Shown here one piece after another: positions 13,255 through 24,954 of a DNA stretch of 64,000 bases. Both the position numbers and the translations under genes were made by a program. The DNA comes from Megaleporinus macrocephalus. Its lineage: Eukaryota; Chordata; Actinopteri; Characiformes; Anostomidae. Location of the stretch: contig CM038727.1 in assembly GCA_021613375.1 (NCBI GenBank), forward strand, positions 7,752,942 through 7,816,941, given 5' to 3'. The first letter of the stretch is position 1; each line of letters starts with the position of its first letter. The notes under the pieces were generated by a model. The model was not told where the DNA came from and did no database searches. It was given only the letters and a program-made list of their open reading frames with translations.

Positions 13255-13523
13255 GGCAACACTGGGCTGATTACATTAATCATTAGGCATTAACTGTTTC
13301 ATGACTGCAAAAAAAGAAAGCATATGATTTCCAGAAATTTCATAACACAGTGCTAATAAGGGCATTTCTGATCTTTATATGAAGCCTATAGATCAGCGAT
13401 CAGTGCTTCTGGTGTTATTGTGTAGGTTCTGTTCTGCTCTGATCCGCTGATGTGACAGAGAAATACTGTAAACACTATTACTGGTGTTTCTATTACTGCT
13501 GCTGTAACTACTACATTTAATCA

Positions 13524-13556
13524 GAAGAAGAAGAAGAAGAAGAAGAAGAAAAAAAA
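13524..13556 (+). repeat. (GAA)n microsatellite
   Basis: A GAA run at the start of a purine-rich stretch (to about 13830) that leads into the GAT array. A human-type GAA run of this size is stable; no gene context is seen. Confidence 0.85.
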
Positions 13557-13839
13557 GCAGAGCAGAAGGTGAAGTAGGAGGTGGAGGAGGAGGAGGAGGA
13601 GGTGAACAGGACTTAGATGGAAGAGGGCGATAAAGAGAAAAGCAGCAGAAAAAGAGATGTTGAAATTCAAAGAAGATGAAGGAGCAGGTGAAAAAGATGA
13701 ATAAGGAGAAGGAGGAGAAAAGATGATCATCATGATGATAAAAACCAAACAAAGAAGATAAAGATGCTGAAAAGAAGAACGAGATGCAAGAAGAAGAAGA
13801 AAAAGATGGAAAAGAAAAGGACCACAGGACCACAGCTGT

Positions 13840-13848
13840 GAAGAAGTA

Positions 13849-13884
<36 letters not shown>

Positions 13885-14010
13885 AATGATTCTGTTGATA
13901 AAGAAGAAGACTTGTCATGTCAGGAACACAGTGGTGAAGAAGATGTAGATGATGATGATGATGATGATGATGAAGACTTGTGTCAGGAGCACAAGGGTGA
14001 AGAAGATGTA

Positions 14011-14049
<39 letters not shown>

Positions 14050-14088
14050 GACTTGTCATGTCAGGAGCACAAGGGTGAAGAAGATGTA

Positions 14089-14124
<36 letters not shown>

Positions 14125-14682
14125 GACTTGTCATGTCAGGAGCACAAGGGTGAAGAAGATGTAGATGATGATGATGATGTAAATGATGATGATGATGATG
14201 ATGAAGATGTGTCGTGTCAGGAGCACAAGGGTGAAGAAGATGTAGATGATGATGATGATGATGATGATGAAGATGTGTCGTCTCAGGAGCACAAGTGTGA
14301 AGAAGTAGATGAGGATGATGATAATGATTATTATGTTGATGAAGAAGAAGACTTGTCATGTCAGGAAAACAGTGGTGAAGAAGATGTAGATGATGATGAT
14401 GATGATGATGATGATTATTATTATGATGATGATGACATGTTGTGTCAGGAGCACAAGGGTGAAGAAGTAGATGAGGATGATGATGATGAAGACGTGGTGA
14501 AGATGCAGATGACGATGATGATAATGATGATGATGAAGATAATGAAGATGTGTCGTGTCAGGAGCACAGCGGTGAAGAAGTAGATGCGGATGATAATGAT
14601 GATGATGATAATGATGATGAAAAATCATGTCATACCAAGAACACAGCAGTGAAGAAAAAGTAGATGATGATGAAGATGAAGA
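13840..14682 (+). repeat. GAT/GAA array with higher-order units
   Basis: (GAT)n blocks alternate about nine times with a conserved spacer reading GAAGACTTGTCATGTCAGGA then GCACAAGGGTGAAGAAGAT. Because every unit is a multiple of three bases, both strands stay open. The plus strand gives a 223-codon Asp-rich frame (13912-14583) with the motif LSCQEHKGEEDVDD, and the minus strand a His/Leu-rich frame (13730-14359). There is no promoter, good start or known domain, and the frame breaks at both ends, so I call it a repeat rather than a gene. Confidence 0.85.
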
Positions 14683-15300
14683 CTTGGTGAGTGGTGAGCT
14701 TCTCCATACCCTCCACCTCTAAACACACTCTCAGATTACAGCACACACCACACTAAGATGTGAGATCTGTGAGCTGCATGAGTCTTAAATGAGGCTCGTC
14801 TCCAAGCCGTGATATAAAGATGATTCAACATGTTTCCCACAGGCCTGTGTTTGTTTGTTTGTTTGTTCATGTTTTTTTCATATCTGTTTACTGATCTGGA
14901 TTTCCACGAACGCTGTGGTGATCGTTCTGCCAGCTCGTAAGACTGAACTGAATATGTTCTCCATTCATTCTCTTAAATAAAGCTAATGAGCGAAGCTGTT
15001 CCAGAGTTAATTTATACACTGTGTAAATTTACCAATTTATACACTCATTCTGGCGATCTTTCTACCTCTGTTACTTACATTTAGCAGCTCAACCGGGACG
15101 CACACAAGCAAAATGCTGAAGTGAAGTTACATTTCAGTGTAACTGTCCACCATGAAGAACTTCCAACTTTCAATCCACATAAATTCCTCATGCATAACTT
15201 TCTGCAGTGGGAGATTTAGAGACCCCTCTGGTCGAAATGTGTAATTACATCCAATGCACAGAAAAACATTTTGTAGCATGGGTTGTATTTGCTAATCTAT
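14683..15300. other. Intergenic sequence, no gene seen
   Basis: Follows the GAT array. A (GTTT)n run near 14847-14865 is the only repeat seen. The GTGAGT at 14689-14694 resembles a splice donor but no exon can be supported. Confidence 0.35.
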
Positions 15301-15307
15301 CTTCACA

Positions 15308-16165
15308 CGCATATGAACTTGAGTGACGTCCCATTCTTAATCCATAGGGTTTAATAAGATGTCAGCCCAACCTTTGCAGCTATAACAGCTTCAGCTCTTC
15401 TGGGAAGGCTCCTCACACGGTTTAGGAGTGTGCTTATGGGAATGTTTGACCGTTCTTCTAGAAGGGCATTAGTGAGGTCCGACACTGATGTTGGACGAGA
15501 AGGTCTGGCTCGTAGTCTCCTCTCATCCCAGAGGTGTTCTATCAGGTTGAGGTCAGGACTCTGTGGAGACGAGTCAAGTTCTTCCACACCAAACTCGCTC
15601 CTCCATGTCTTTATGGAGCTGCTTTGTGCACTGGTGGGCAGTCATGTTGGAACAGTGTGCTTTACATCACTGCATCTGACGCTTTGCATTGTTCTTGGTG
15701 ATGTAAGGCTTGGATGCTGCTGCTCAGCCATTGAAACCCATTTCATGAAGCTCTCTACTCTCTGTTCTTGAGCTGATCTGAAGACCACATGAAGTTTGGA
15801 GGTCTGTAGTGATTGACTCTGTAGAAAGTTGGTGACCTCTGTGCACTATGCTCCTCAGCATCCGCTGACCCGCTGCCATTGTACGTGGCTACCACTTGGG
15901 GGCTGAGCTGCTGTGGTTCCCAATCCCTTCCACTTTGTTCTAACACCACTGACAGTCCACTGTGGAATATTTAGTAGTGAGGAAACTTCACCACTGAACC
16001 TATTACACAGGTGGCGTCCTATCACGGTACCACTCTGGAGTTCACTGAGCTCCTGAAAGCGACCCACTCTTTCACTAATGTGTGTAGAAGCAGTCTGCAT
16101 GACTAGGAGCTTGGTTTTATACACCTGTGGCCAAGGAAGTGATTGGAACACCTGAATTCAATGGT
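15308..16165 (-). pseudogene. Decayed Tc1-like transposon
   Basis: Minus-strand frames show both ends of a Tc1-like transposase. The helix-turn-helix part lies near 15900-16110 (NRFSGEVSSLLNIPQWTVSG then TKWKGLGTTAAQP). The C-terminus lies near 15351-15590 (SPQSPDLNLIEHLWDE, SVSDLTNALLEE, LPRRAEAVIAAK). The catalytic centre between them is largely deleted and frames are broken. The 3' edge, around CACTCAAGTTCATATG in transposon sense, matches the copy at 34020-34766, so the two belong to one family. Confidence 0.85.
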
Positions 16166-16169
16166 TTGG

Positions 16170-17010
16170 ATTATCGTCATATAATTATCAGTGATTATTT
16201 CAGGCCCAGACATTGAATTTAAATGTTGCCCCATCATGCATCTCTAAAAGTTATATCTATATTAATTATTGTGCTTCTATTGCTTATGTTAATGAGCTAA
16301 CTAGCTTGTCATGAGTTTTCTTTATAACCAATCATACAACAAACACTTCATCCCATCTATATCGCAAGGCAGTTGTCTAGTGTGACTGTAGCTTTAGCAT
16401 AAAGGCTAGATATGGCTACAACTTCCTGCACACTCCTGTAGCAGTTCACTCTCTTGGTGAATAAAGCAGTCCGATAGATCAATACAGGCCTCAGAGACAA
16501 ACGCTCCTCTCAACAACTGTGACGATATTGAGCGGCCAACCCACCGACCAAAGCCAAAGTACGGACAGCAGCGAAGAACAACACTTTAGAGTGTTTATTG
16601 GATTAATTTGACTTCAGGGAACAAAGTGCGAGTGCTCCAGAGTGATTTTCAGCCAGTGGCTCTCATGCACGATGGCATGTATCAAGTTTTCAAGACCTCC
16701 ACAGACAGATGGGGACTCAAGTCAGTGACTGTGTTCAAAGCTGATTGAATTAAGACCCCCAACCTTAATGCAGTAAATAAATAAAACCTTTTGGTCCCTC
16801 GTCCGTCAATTTTGCCAGGATTATGTGCGGAATTAGAATTCTTTTATCTTATAAATGATAAGATCAAATCAGATATTTAATCATAGAAAAACGTTCAGTT
16901 TGATGAGTTCAGAGAAACGCTACACACATATACGAGGTATTTAAAGGTAATATTGAGTGGGGTTCTATTATTAGAAAAAGAAGAAACTACACAAAACTAT
17001 GTCTTTATTA
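16170..17010. other. Intergenic sequence, no feature seen
   Basis: AT-rich to mixed sequence without recognisable exon or transposon. Confidence 0.35.
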
Positions 17011-17011
17011 G

Positions 17012-17268
17012 TTTATAATTACCTGTAACTACAAATCATAGTATTTTCGTTCACTTATAATGAGCTCTTGCTTATCAACCTATGCAACCTATTCCATGAA
17101 ACTCTCTACGCTCTGTTCTTGAGCTGATCTGAAGGCCACATGAAGTTTGGAGGTCTGTAGCAATTGGCTCTGCAGAAAGATGGCAGTTTTCATTAGTGTA
17201 TATTTACCTGTAACTACAAATCATTATGTTTTCATTCACTTAGAATGAGCTCTTCATATTAACCTATG
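17012..17268. repeat. Tc1 fragment between two direct repeats
   Basis: A piece nearly identical to part of the 15.3-kb Tc1 relic (TTGAGCTGATCTGAAGGCCA at 17118-17137) is flanked by two 70-base direct repeats, 17012-17083 and 17198-17268. Each repeat carries ACCTGTAACTACAAATCAT and AATGAGCTCTT. This suggests insertion followed by, or accompanied by, local duplication. Confidence 0.6.
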
Positions 17269-17459
17269 AGTGGGCCATGTTCCAACAGAGACTGCCACCG
17301 CCATGTTTCACCAGTGAGCCAGAACAGACAAACCATACACTGTATGAAAAGTGACTTTCGTGCTTTTACATTAAAGCAGCAGCTTGAAAAAAAAAATATT
17401 TCTTAATATCTAAATCAGCATTAAAACTACGAGGCCAAAGTTCAGCTGCTTGTTGGAAC

Positions 17460-17550
17460 GTTCTTATTCCGCCTTAAATGCTGCACCTACAACTATTCTA
17501 ATGTCTCAGGTGGCAGTATGTGGAGGACTATTTAAGGTGGAAATGGTAGT
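17460..17550. repeat. Short foldback element
   Basis: About 90 bases with the inverted ends ATTCCGCCTTAAATGCTGCA and GACTATTTAAGGTGGAAATG. It is the same terminus as in the camk2n1 intron repeat, so this is probably an internally deleted copy of the same element. Confidence 0.6.
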
Positions 17551-18359
17551 TAAAAAATAATTAAGAAGTTCTGATAGCCTAAGTCAGCTCATCATAGATC
17601 AACACTACACTGTACTAATAATAGGATCCAGCTTGGTAGGACCGTTTAATGAGTAGTATAAACTGCTGAAACTCCAATGCTGGAGTTTAAACCTGATGGC
17701 CACCATAGCAAGAACTAGGTTAACCAATCATTTAAAGGGTTTATATATCCATTATATAGCTTATATATTTTATATATCTATTATGAAGAGCTCTGACTGG
17801 GTTTTTGGTGGGGTTTATGTTTATGCATGATGCCTTACAGCTAATAAAATGAAACTAGAACACTTTACTAGAGACTAGACGCTCAACTCACACTAGCATT
17901 TAGCAAATAGTTGGAAATGTAGAGTTTTAAGGGCCTATATGTTCTCTACCAGTTTCAATTATTACTATTACAAAATGTTTAATTTAAATACTGTATACAC
18001 AGCATTGTATTCTTTTTCATAAGGAAGCATATGAAGTGTTCACTGTGCTGTGTGTACATTTAACAGCATTTTAGCTTTCTCTGTTGAAATGACTATTTGT
18101 TTGTTTTTCCTTCTTGTTTATTTATTTGTTTTGGACAACAGCATGTTTTCGAATGCCCTTCTTTTCCTAAGCTGGCAATCACAACACACCACAGTGCATC
18201 AGTTTTCACATGTAGACCCAGAGGATTAGTGTGTATGTGTGTAAGTGAATAGCCAACTGCTTGTCCAGACCTTATTTTCCCTGTGCTTATGTAACAACAT
18301 AGCAAAGGCCGATGGTCAACTGCCTGACCCTAAACCATATTTCTAGAATAGAATTTTTA

Positions 18360-18628
18360 ATATTTGTGTTTGCAAAGGCAGAATTTGACCTCTGCATTTA
18401 ACACATCCGTCCAGTGAAACGCCCACATATACACACACTAGTGAACACATACACTAGGGGGCAGTGAGCACACTTGCCCCATTCACAGCACATAGGGAGC
18501 AGTGAGGTATTGGGTGCCTTGCTCAAGGGCACTTCGATGGTGTCCTGTCGGTTCAGGGGATCGAACTGACAACCTTCGGTCACAAGGCTGGTTCCTGAAC
18601 CTCCAGCCCATGACTGCCCCGATTCCAT
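18360..18628 (-). mobile_element. tRNA-derived SINE
   Basis: Read on the minus strand it starts GGGGCAGTCATGGGCTGGAG, has a polymerase III B-box-like AGTTCGATCC (18558-18567), then GTGCCCTTGAGCAAGGCACC. It ends in the GGATGTGTTAAATGCAGAGG part. The copy at 53507-53810 is the same family in the other orientation. The tRNA-like head is a promoter relic, not a tRNA gene. Confidence 0.8.
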
Positions 18629-18894
18629 GTTATGTATGGTAGCATCCTGCTACCAGCTTGTTCAGATGTAAGCGTGCAAGTGTTGGTGTCCACTGTCAGT
18701 TGTATAGCTACTGATGACCAGCCTGCTATCCTGTTTAGTATCACTGGGTAGCGATCTCTACAGCTGCTGGGTTTCTGCTTCTGTGCAGTGAATGTGAGGG
18801 CTGGTAAGATCCTATGCGCCCAATAACTCAGACACCACGGCACTGTAGGATCCTGCTACTGGTAGCCGCTGGCCTATAAAAACTTGTGTGACGT

Positions 18895-20402
18895 GGCCAT
18901 GCTGAGTATGCAAACCTGTATTAATCACAGTCTGAGTATCTAAATCTGGAATATCACAAGTCTAAATATCTAAACCTGGATTGTTCTCAGTCGGAAGATG
19001 TAAACCTGAAATAATTATAGCCTGGGCTTATAAATCTAAATTCATCACTGCATGTGTATACAACCCTAGAATGTTTAGTCTAAACCTGGATTAAGCACAT
19101 TTTAAATATCTAAACCTGGATAAATTACAGCCCAAGTATCTAAACCTGGATTAATGTCAGTCCGATTCTCTTACCCTGGAATAGTCTGAGTACCTACACC
19201 TGGATTAATCATAGTCTGAGTACCTAAACCTGGAATAATCACAGTCTGAGTACCTAAACCTGAATTAATCCTAGTTTGATTCTCTAAACCTGGATTAATA
19301 ACAGTCGATTCTCTAAACCTGCATTAATCACAGTCTGAGTACCTAAACCTGAATGAATCCTAGTTTGAGTTTCTAAACCTGGATTAATAACAGTCGATTC
19401 TCTAAACCTGCATTAATCACAGTCAATTATCTAAACCTGGATTAATCACAGTCTGAGTACCTAAACCTGAATGAATCCTAGTTTGAGTCTCTAAACCTGC
19501 ATTAATCACAGTCAGTTCTCTAAACCTGGATTAATAACAGTCGATTCTCTAAACCTGGATTAATAACAGTCGATTCTCTAAACCTGCATTAATCACAGTC
19601 AATTATCTAAACCTGGATTAATCACAGTCTGAGTACCTAAACCTGAATTATTTATAGTCTGAAGAGCTAAACCTGGATTAATCATAGCCTAAATATCTAA
19701 ACCTGGATTAATCACAGTCTAAAGAATTAAACCTGGATTAATCCCAGTCGATTCTTTAAACCTGGATTAATCCCAGTCTAAAGAGCTAAACCTGGATTAA
19801 TCATAGCCTAAATATCTAAACCTGGATTAATCACAGTCTAAAGAGTTAAACTTGGATTAATCCCAGTCGATTCTTTAAACCTGTATTTATCCCAGTCTAA
19901 AGAGCTAAACCTGGATAAATCACATCCTTAATATATCTAAACCTGGATTAATCACAGTCTGAGTATCTAATCCTGAATTAATCCTAGTGTACCTCTCTCA
20001 GCCTGGATTAATACCAGTCTAAAGAGTCAAACTTGAATGAATCACATCCTTAATATCTAAACTTGGATTAATCACAGACTGAGTACCTAAACCTAGATTA
20101 ATTCCAGTGTATGTCTCTAAATCTGGATTAAACCCAGTCTAAATAGCTAAACCTGGATTAATCACAGTCTGAAAAGCTAAACCTGGATTAATCATATCTT
20201 AAATATCTAAACCTGGATTAATCACAGACTGAGTACCTAAACCTAGATTAATCCCAGAGTATGTCTCCAAATCTGGATAAACCCCAGTCTAAATAGCTAA
20301 CCCTGGATTAATCACAGTCTGAACATCTTAACCTGGATTAATCATAGTTGGAGTGTCTAAATCTGGATTAATCACAGCTGGAGGGTCTAAACCTGGATCG
20401 CA
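18895..20402. repeat. 1.5-kb minisatellite, about 30-base unit
   Basis: About 50 diverged copies of TAAACCTGGATTAATCACAG followed by TCTGAGTATC. Variants share blocks in the same order (for example CAGTCGATTCTCTAAACCTG pairs at 19290-19600 and CATAGCCTAAATATCTAAAC pairs at 19680-19830), which indicates duplication of multi-unit blocks. No open frame runs through it. Confidence 0.9.
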
Positions 20403-20574
20403 GCAGGTTAATTCAACCACTAATCCATTGATTGTGTTCTGAAGACTTGAGACAACGTCAGACGACAAATACTAATAAACTAATAAAGATTATTTTCTAA
20501 TTGATTCGTTAGCCCTGTTATCAGCCTGAGTATGCGACCTACACCTGGCTACTCCACTCTAATATCCTAAAGGT

Positions 20575-21135
20575 AGCGAAGCTGAAGATAAACCAGTTAA
20601 ATAAACACACTCTGCCTGCAGAAAAGGACCAAATGGCTCCGCCGCTGCTGTAATGACGGCCCAGAGACTTTCACACGAGCTGTAGATGCCTTAATAAACA
20701 GCATGTGTGGGGAAAGTGAGGCGGGTGAGACAGGCTGTAACAGTTTGATAGGAGTTGGCCGGGTGAGCTGACAGGGCTGCGCTCCAGAGCAGATCATCAT
20801 TAAGCGTTTTGAAACTGTCACCAGTGGCCTGATTAATGCCCTGACAGCGCAGGCCGAGGGAGCGCAGGAGATGCTGCCAGTAGCGAGTCCCCAAACATCT
20901 GTACGTCTGACTGAACACGGGAATGAAAGGCAGAAACCGGGGGGCCGGGTGAGAGGAAGCCAATTAGTGCTGTTGCTTCAAAACGGTTCAAACGGCCGCT
21001 CGCTGCGCACGTCATCGCTGGAAACGAAGGATCTCCCTTGGAGTGCAGGGCTGGGGAAAGGTCGTTTGATGTTCTCTGTCCCAAACGTGACTGTTTCAAA
21101 CAGCCTCCCGACGTCAGGTTACCATATCCACATTC
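20575..21135. other. Non-repetitive GC-richer island, candidate conserved noncoding DNA
   Basis: Balanced base composition, no repeat signature and no convincing exon, next to a minisatellite. This texture often marks a cis-regulatory element in a gene desert, but conservation cannot be judged from one genome. The short frames on both strands resemble nothing I know. Confidence 0.3.
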
Positions 21136-21139
21136 ACAG

Positions 21140-22220
21140 CTCAGCAATCAAGCCAATGTGTGGTTTGCAGGTCTGGAAGGGTGTTTGAACCAGCATGGAC
21201 TCCTTAAAGGCCCCATAGTCATTTGTTGGGTACCAGTAAGAAACCCAGTGGTTCTCAAATCATTGTGTACAACATTAGAAAATCAGTCATATCGAATAAT
21301 ATCAATCAAATACTATAAAATAAATCTGTGATGTCACATCATATCTTTGTAGGTAAGTAGGTAACTATGGCACATCAACATTTGTACTCACTGTGGAGAG
21401 TAACACGGTTGTAAGTGTGATGCACCACACCCTAGACGGCCAAAATATTGCTCTACGTAAAGGGGGGTGGGGTCCCTGGCGAGTCACAAAATGAGCCTGG
21501 CGGGTTATGTTTAGAAGAAAGACCTGTTAAACCAAAAAATGTTACCACTGAATCTAGCATCAGAACTGAAATGGAATATGAGTTAGCAGCCAGTATACAC
21601 TGGAATAGCCAGCCAGTACTCATGCTGGGTATGGGGGTGCTGTAGTCTAGCCCAGCACTCACTGGGCAGACGGCAGGAAACTACTTGCGACAGCCGACCA
21701 GTCCCTCACAGGGAAGACACACCTACATTCTCTTGCACATGTAGACACAGCCTTAGTAGAGAATAGAACCCAGGCCCTTCGAGCTGTAAGCCAACAGCAC
21801 TACCCACTGTGCTACTCTGACTGTGCATTATGGAGCCGCAAGTGGGGCCTTGGGTGAAATACAGTGGTTTTGTGTTTGTATTATTTGTTGAAATTGTCTG
21901 ACGTGAGTCCATCAGCTACGTACTGCCATCAGTTTAGTTTGTTTTCTTTTGGCAAAGTCTCGTCATCTTAGCTTGATTTTTAATGCCTAGCTTCCGCAAT
22001 GTTCCCCCCAACCGTTGGAGTTAGCAGAGACCTAAACAGATCGACGGTCGATGTTAATATATAGCTCAAATATTTGGTCAGCTTTGATATTTCTGGCTGT
22101 ATGGGCTTACATAGAATTGGTCATGTGTTGATATTTATTACAAACAGAAGAACCCGCAGTCCACTGGGGAAGGGGAGTCGTGGTCCTCAGGATTTTCTAG
22201 GCCATCAGAGGATTATTAAT
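21140..22220. other. Intergenic sequence, no gene seen
   Basis: Mixed sequence with short frames only. The stretch at about 21720-21830 (dense CACTACCCACTGTGCTAC type text in reverse) may be a worn SINE head, but I cannot confirm it. Confidence 0.3.
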
Positions 22221-22224
22221 GAGT

Positions 22225-22365
22225 TCTATTATATATATATAATATATAATAGCTTGGTGAGAATTCTGGTTCCATTGACTTACATTGAAAGTAAAGTATG
22301 TTTTTTGTCTCTGTAAAGTTGCAATTTTGGAGATACTTGTTTTCATTGGACAGCGGCTACACAGG
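22225..22365 (-). mobile_element. MITE fragment (CGTCGCTGTCCAATG family)
   Basis: Contains TCTGGTTCCATTGACTTACA, TGTCTCTGTAAAGTTGC and the terminus TTTTCATTGGACAGCGGC. This is one half of the family defined by the full copy at 55345-55600, truncated at an AT repeat on the left. Confidence 0.7.
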
Positions 22366-22619
22366 TTTTAAAATAAGATTTTGTTTCATTGTTACATTTT
22401 GGTTGTGAAACTAAAAACAGATGCATTTAAGCAATTACTTGGGCCTCCAGGAGCCAGATTTTATGCCCTACAGAGGAGATTACCTACGTACCAGCATAAT
22501 AAGGAAGTGACAGTGAAATGAACCATACATCATTTGAGTTCCAGACGTCGGAGCCAGTTTGGTGTAAAGAAATACCACCTTGTTTTCCAGAAGTCCAAGA
22601 TGCACTCACCGACCCTGTG

Positions 22620-23105
22620 TCCAAACTTATAATCAACCTTATCATATTATTACCATGTAGGAGCACTTCGCTTCTTTGTAGTTTTACACTTACACACTGT
22701 AGTCCATCTGTTTCTCTGTATACTTTGTTACTCAGTTCTTCAATGGTCAGGACCCCCATAGGACCACCACAGAGCAGGTATTATTTGGGTGATGGATCAT
22801 TCTCAGTACCTGTGTGTTAGTGAGTGTGTTGCGCTGGTGTGACTGGATAAGATACAGCAGTGCTGCTGCTGGAGTGTTTAAACACCTCAGTGTCACTGCT
22901 GGACTGAGATTAGTCCACCAACCAGAACTCTCCAGATAACAGTGTCCTGTGAGCAGCGTCCTGTGTCCACTGATGAAGAACTTGAGGAACACAAACTGTG
23001 CAGCAGCAGATGAGCTACTGTCTCTGACTTTACATCTACAAGGTGGACCTACAAGTAGTAGGAGTGTCTAATAGAGTGGACAATGAGTGGACACAGTGTT
23101 TAAAC
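22620..23105. repeat. Dispersed repeat with inverted ends ('aggagcacttc...' family)
   Basis: Carries GTAGTCCATCTGTTTCTCTG, ACCACCACAGAGCAGGTATT, CAGTGTCACTGCTGGACTGA and TCTAATAGAGTGGACAATGA. The first part recurs at 37940-38125. It resembles a non-autonomous DNA element abundant in characins and catfishes as I remember them. The family name is not known to me. Confidence 0.6.
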
Positions 23106-23109
23106 ACTC

Positions 23110-23325
23110 CAGGAACATTAATAATTTTCTCCGGGTACTCCGGTTTCCTCCCACAGTCCAAACACATGCATGTTAGGATCCTCACTCTAAACTGCCCGTA
23201 GGTGTTGGCCACGCTGAAGGACAGGTGATCTGTCCATGGTGTACCCTGCCTTTGCCCAATGATGCTAGGATTGGCTCCAGCCCCCCAGTGACCCTGACTT
23301 ACAGGAAGATGGATGGATGGTTGGG
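23110..23325 (+). mobile_element. SINE/LINE tail copy
   Basis: CTCCGGTTTCCTCCCACAGT, then CATGCATGTTAG, CTGTCCATGGTGTACCCTGC and a GGATGGATGG end. It is the same tail as the full SINE at 58917-59226 but lacks the tRNA-like head, so it is 5' truncated. Confidence 0.75.
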
Positions 23326-23329
23326 ACTT

Positions 23330-24160
23330 CTGAGAACATGTGGACAGCTTCATAATTCCTATAGCAGGAGAAGATGTCTAGTCAGAGAAAGGATTGATAG
23401 TAGAAGAACAGCTTGTCTTTTCTAGCAGCTGGTGTGCCCGAAAAAAAATTGCTGATGACACATCCCACTCACAAGCGCTTAGTCATCAATTTGCACTTTC
23501 TTTTATCAATATGAGAGTGCGTGTGTGTACATACTGCCATCACTGCTCATCTCCATCTGTATGTTCTACCAGATGTCCCACTGTGACCGCTACACCAGCC
23601 TAACTAGTGTCCAGGTAGTATGTAGTTTTAATCACTACGCATTACTGAATCACCAGTGAGTGATTCTCCATTAAGGCCTGGAAAAAATATCCAAAGATCT
23701 ATCCAGAGCTTTAAGGCCTCCACCTCTGACAATGCAGGGCACCATATAGAAACATGGTAGATTCAAGCCTTGGGTGTACAAGAGGGTGAAGACTTTGGTG
23801 GCAAATATATGGGTGAGAGTATTAATGGTACCATCTGTCTACATAATATGTTACCTTCAACTTCTAGCTTCTGATTGGGGCCAATGGTTTCCATCACTTC
23901 CAGTCAGATTCCACTTAAGATTGTGGGTGAAAGACCTCCACAACTTACACAGGATTTATTTTGAAACATTATGTTCCACCCAACTGTGTTAAAGAGCTTT
24001 CAAGATGCTCAGTCACGTAATATGCATATGCATGATTTCTTTAATGTGCTGCTGAACTGTGGTAGAATTACACTCAGGATATGGACTATCTTGCATTGAC
24101 AGCCAACAACAGTATGGCTGGGCAATTAAAGGTGCAGTATACAATCCTGGAGAACAGTTT
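23330..24160. other. Intergenic sequence, no gene seen
   Basis: Mixed sequence with short open frames; no recognisable repeat or exon. Confidence 0.3.
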
Positions 24161-24169
24161 TTGATATTT

Positions 24170-24310
24170 GATATTTGTCGCTGTCCAAAGATAAACATGT
24201 CTTGACTTTACAGGAGAGAACAAAAACATTCTTAACTTTCAATGCAAGTTCATTCTTTTTTTTATTTATTTTTTAATTCTAATGGGTTTTTAGTTCATTT
24301 CTATCAGTCC
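24170..24310 (+). mobile_element. MITE fragment (CGTCGCTGTCCAATG family)
   Basis: Starts TTGTCGCTGTCCAAAGATAA and has TTTACAGGAGAGAACAAAAA and TTAACTTTCAATGCAAGTTC, followed by a worn core with a poly-T insertion. Left part of the family consensus. Confidence 0.7.
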
Positions 24311-24624
24311 ATTCATAGAGCAGTGGTCAAGTTCAACAGAAAATTCCCTTCTGTCAGTGCTCGCTCCTGCAGAAGCCCCGCCCCCAATTTTAACGTTGGG
24401 CATTGCTAAGGGATATGAGCCTGGGTTAGCAAACTTGTTTTTATAGTTCTTCATGGTTGTTGTACAGCCAAATACAATAATATAACATTAGAGCAAACAA
24501 TGTAAGTAACATAAGTAATATTATTAATGTTAGTTAGATTGTGGGTTAGCAAGCCCGCTCCTACAGTTGCTGCTGCTCCCACAAACATTAGGAAACCAGC
24601 CCAAACAGGACATGACTATTAGTT

Positions 24625-24950
24625 CTGGTCTGGCCTATTGGTTCTGCTCTAGCCTATTGGTTCTGCTCTGGCCTATTGGTTCTGCTCTAGCCTATTGGTT
24701 CTGCTCTGGCCTATTGGTTCTGCTCTGGCCTATTGGTTTTGCTCTAGCCTATTGGTTCTGCTCTAGCCTATTGGTTCTGCTCTGGCCTATTGGTTCTGGT
24801 CTAGCCTATTGGTTCTGCTCTAGCCTATTGGTTCTGCTCTAGCCTATTGGTTCTGCTCTGGCCTATTGGTTCTGCTCTAGCCCATTGATTCTGTTCTAGC
24901 CTATTGGTTCTGGTCTAGCCTATTGGTTCTGGTCTGACCTTTTGATTCTA
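24625..24950 (+). repeat. 19-base minisatellite
   Basis: About 17 copies of CTATTGGTTCTGCTCTAGC, with T/A and GG/AG variants. Since 57 bases are 19 codons, a frame across it shows a 19-residue period (LAYWFCSGLLVLLWPIGSA type). That is a by-product of the repeat, not a protein. Confidence 0.95.
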
Positions 24951-24954
24951 GTTT

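Noticed and set aside
13912..14583. Asp-rich 223-codon frame as a calsequestrin-like or other acidic protein
   Set aside because: Simple GAT repeat with both strands open; no signal peptide, domain or transcript evidence, and the frame breaks at both edges.
14689..14694. GTGAGT after the GAT array as a real splice donor
   Set aside because: No supported upstream exon; the motif is common by chance.
24567..24842. Membrane-like repeated Trp/Leu frame
   Set aside because: Produced by a 19-base minisatellite read in three frames in turn.
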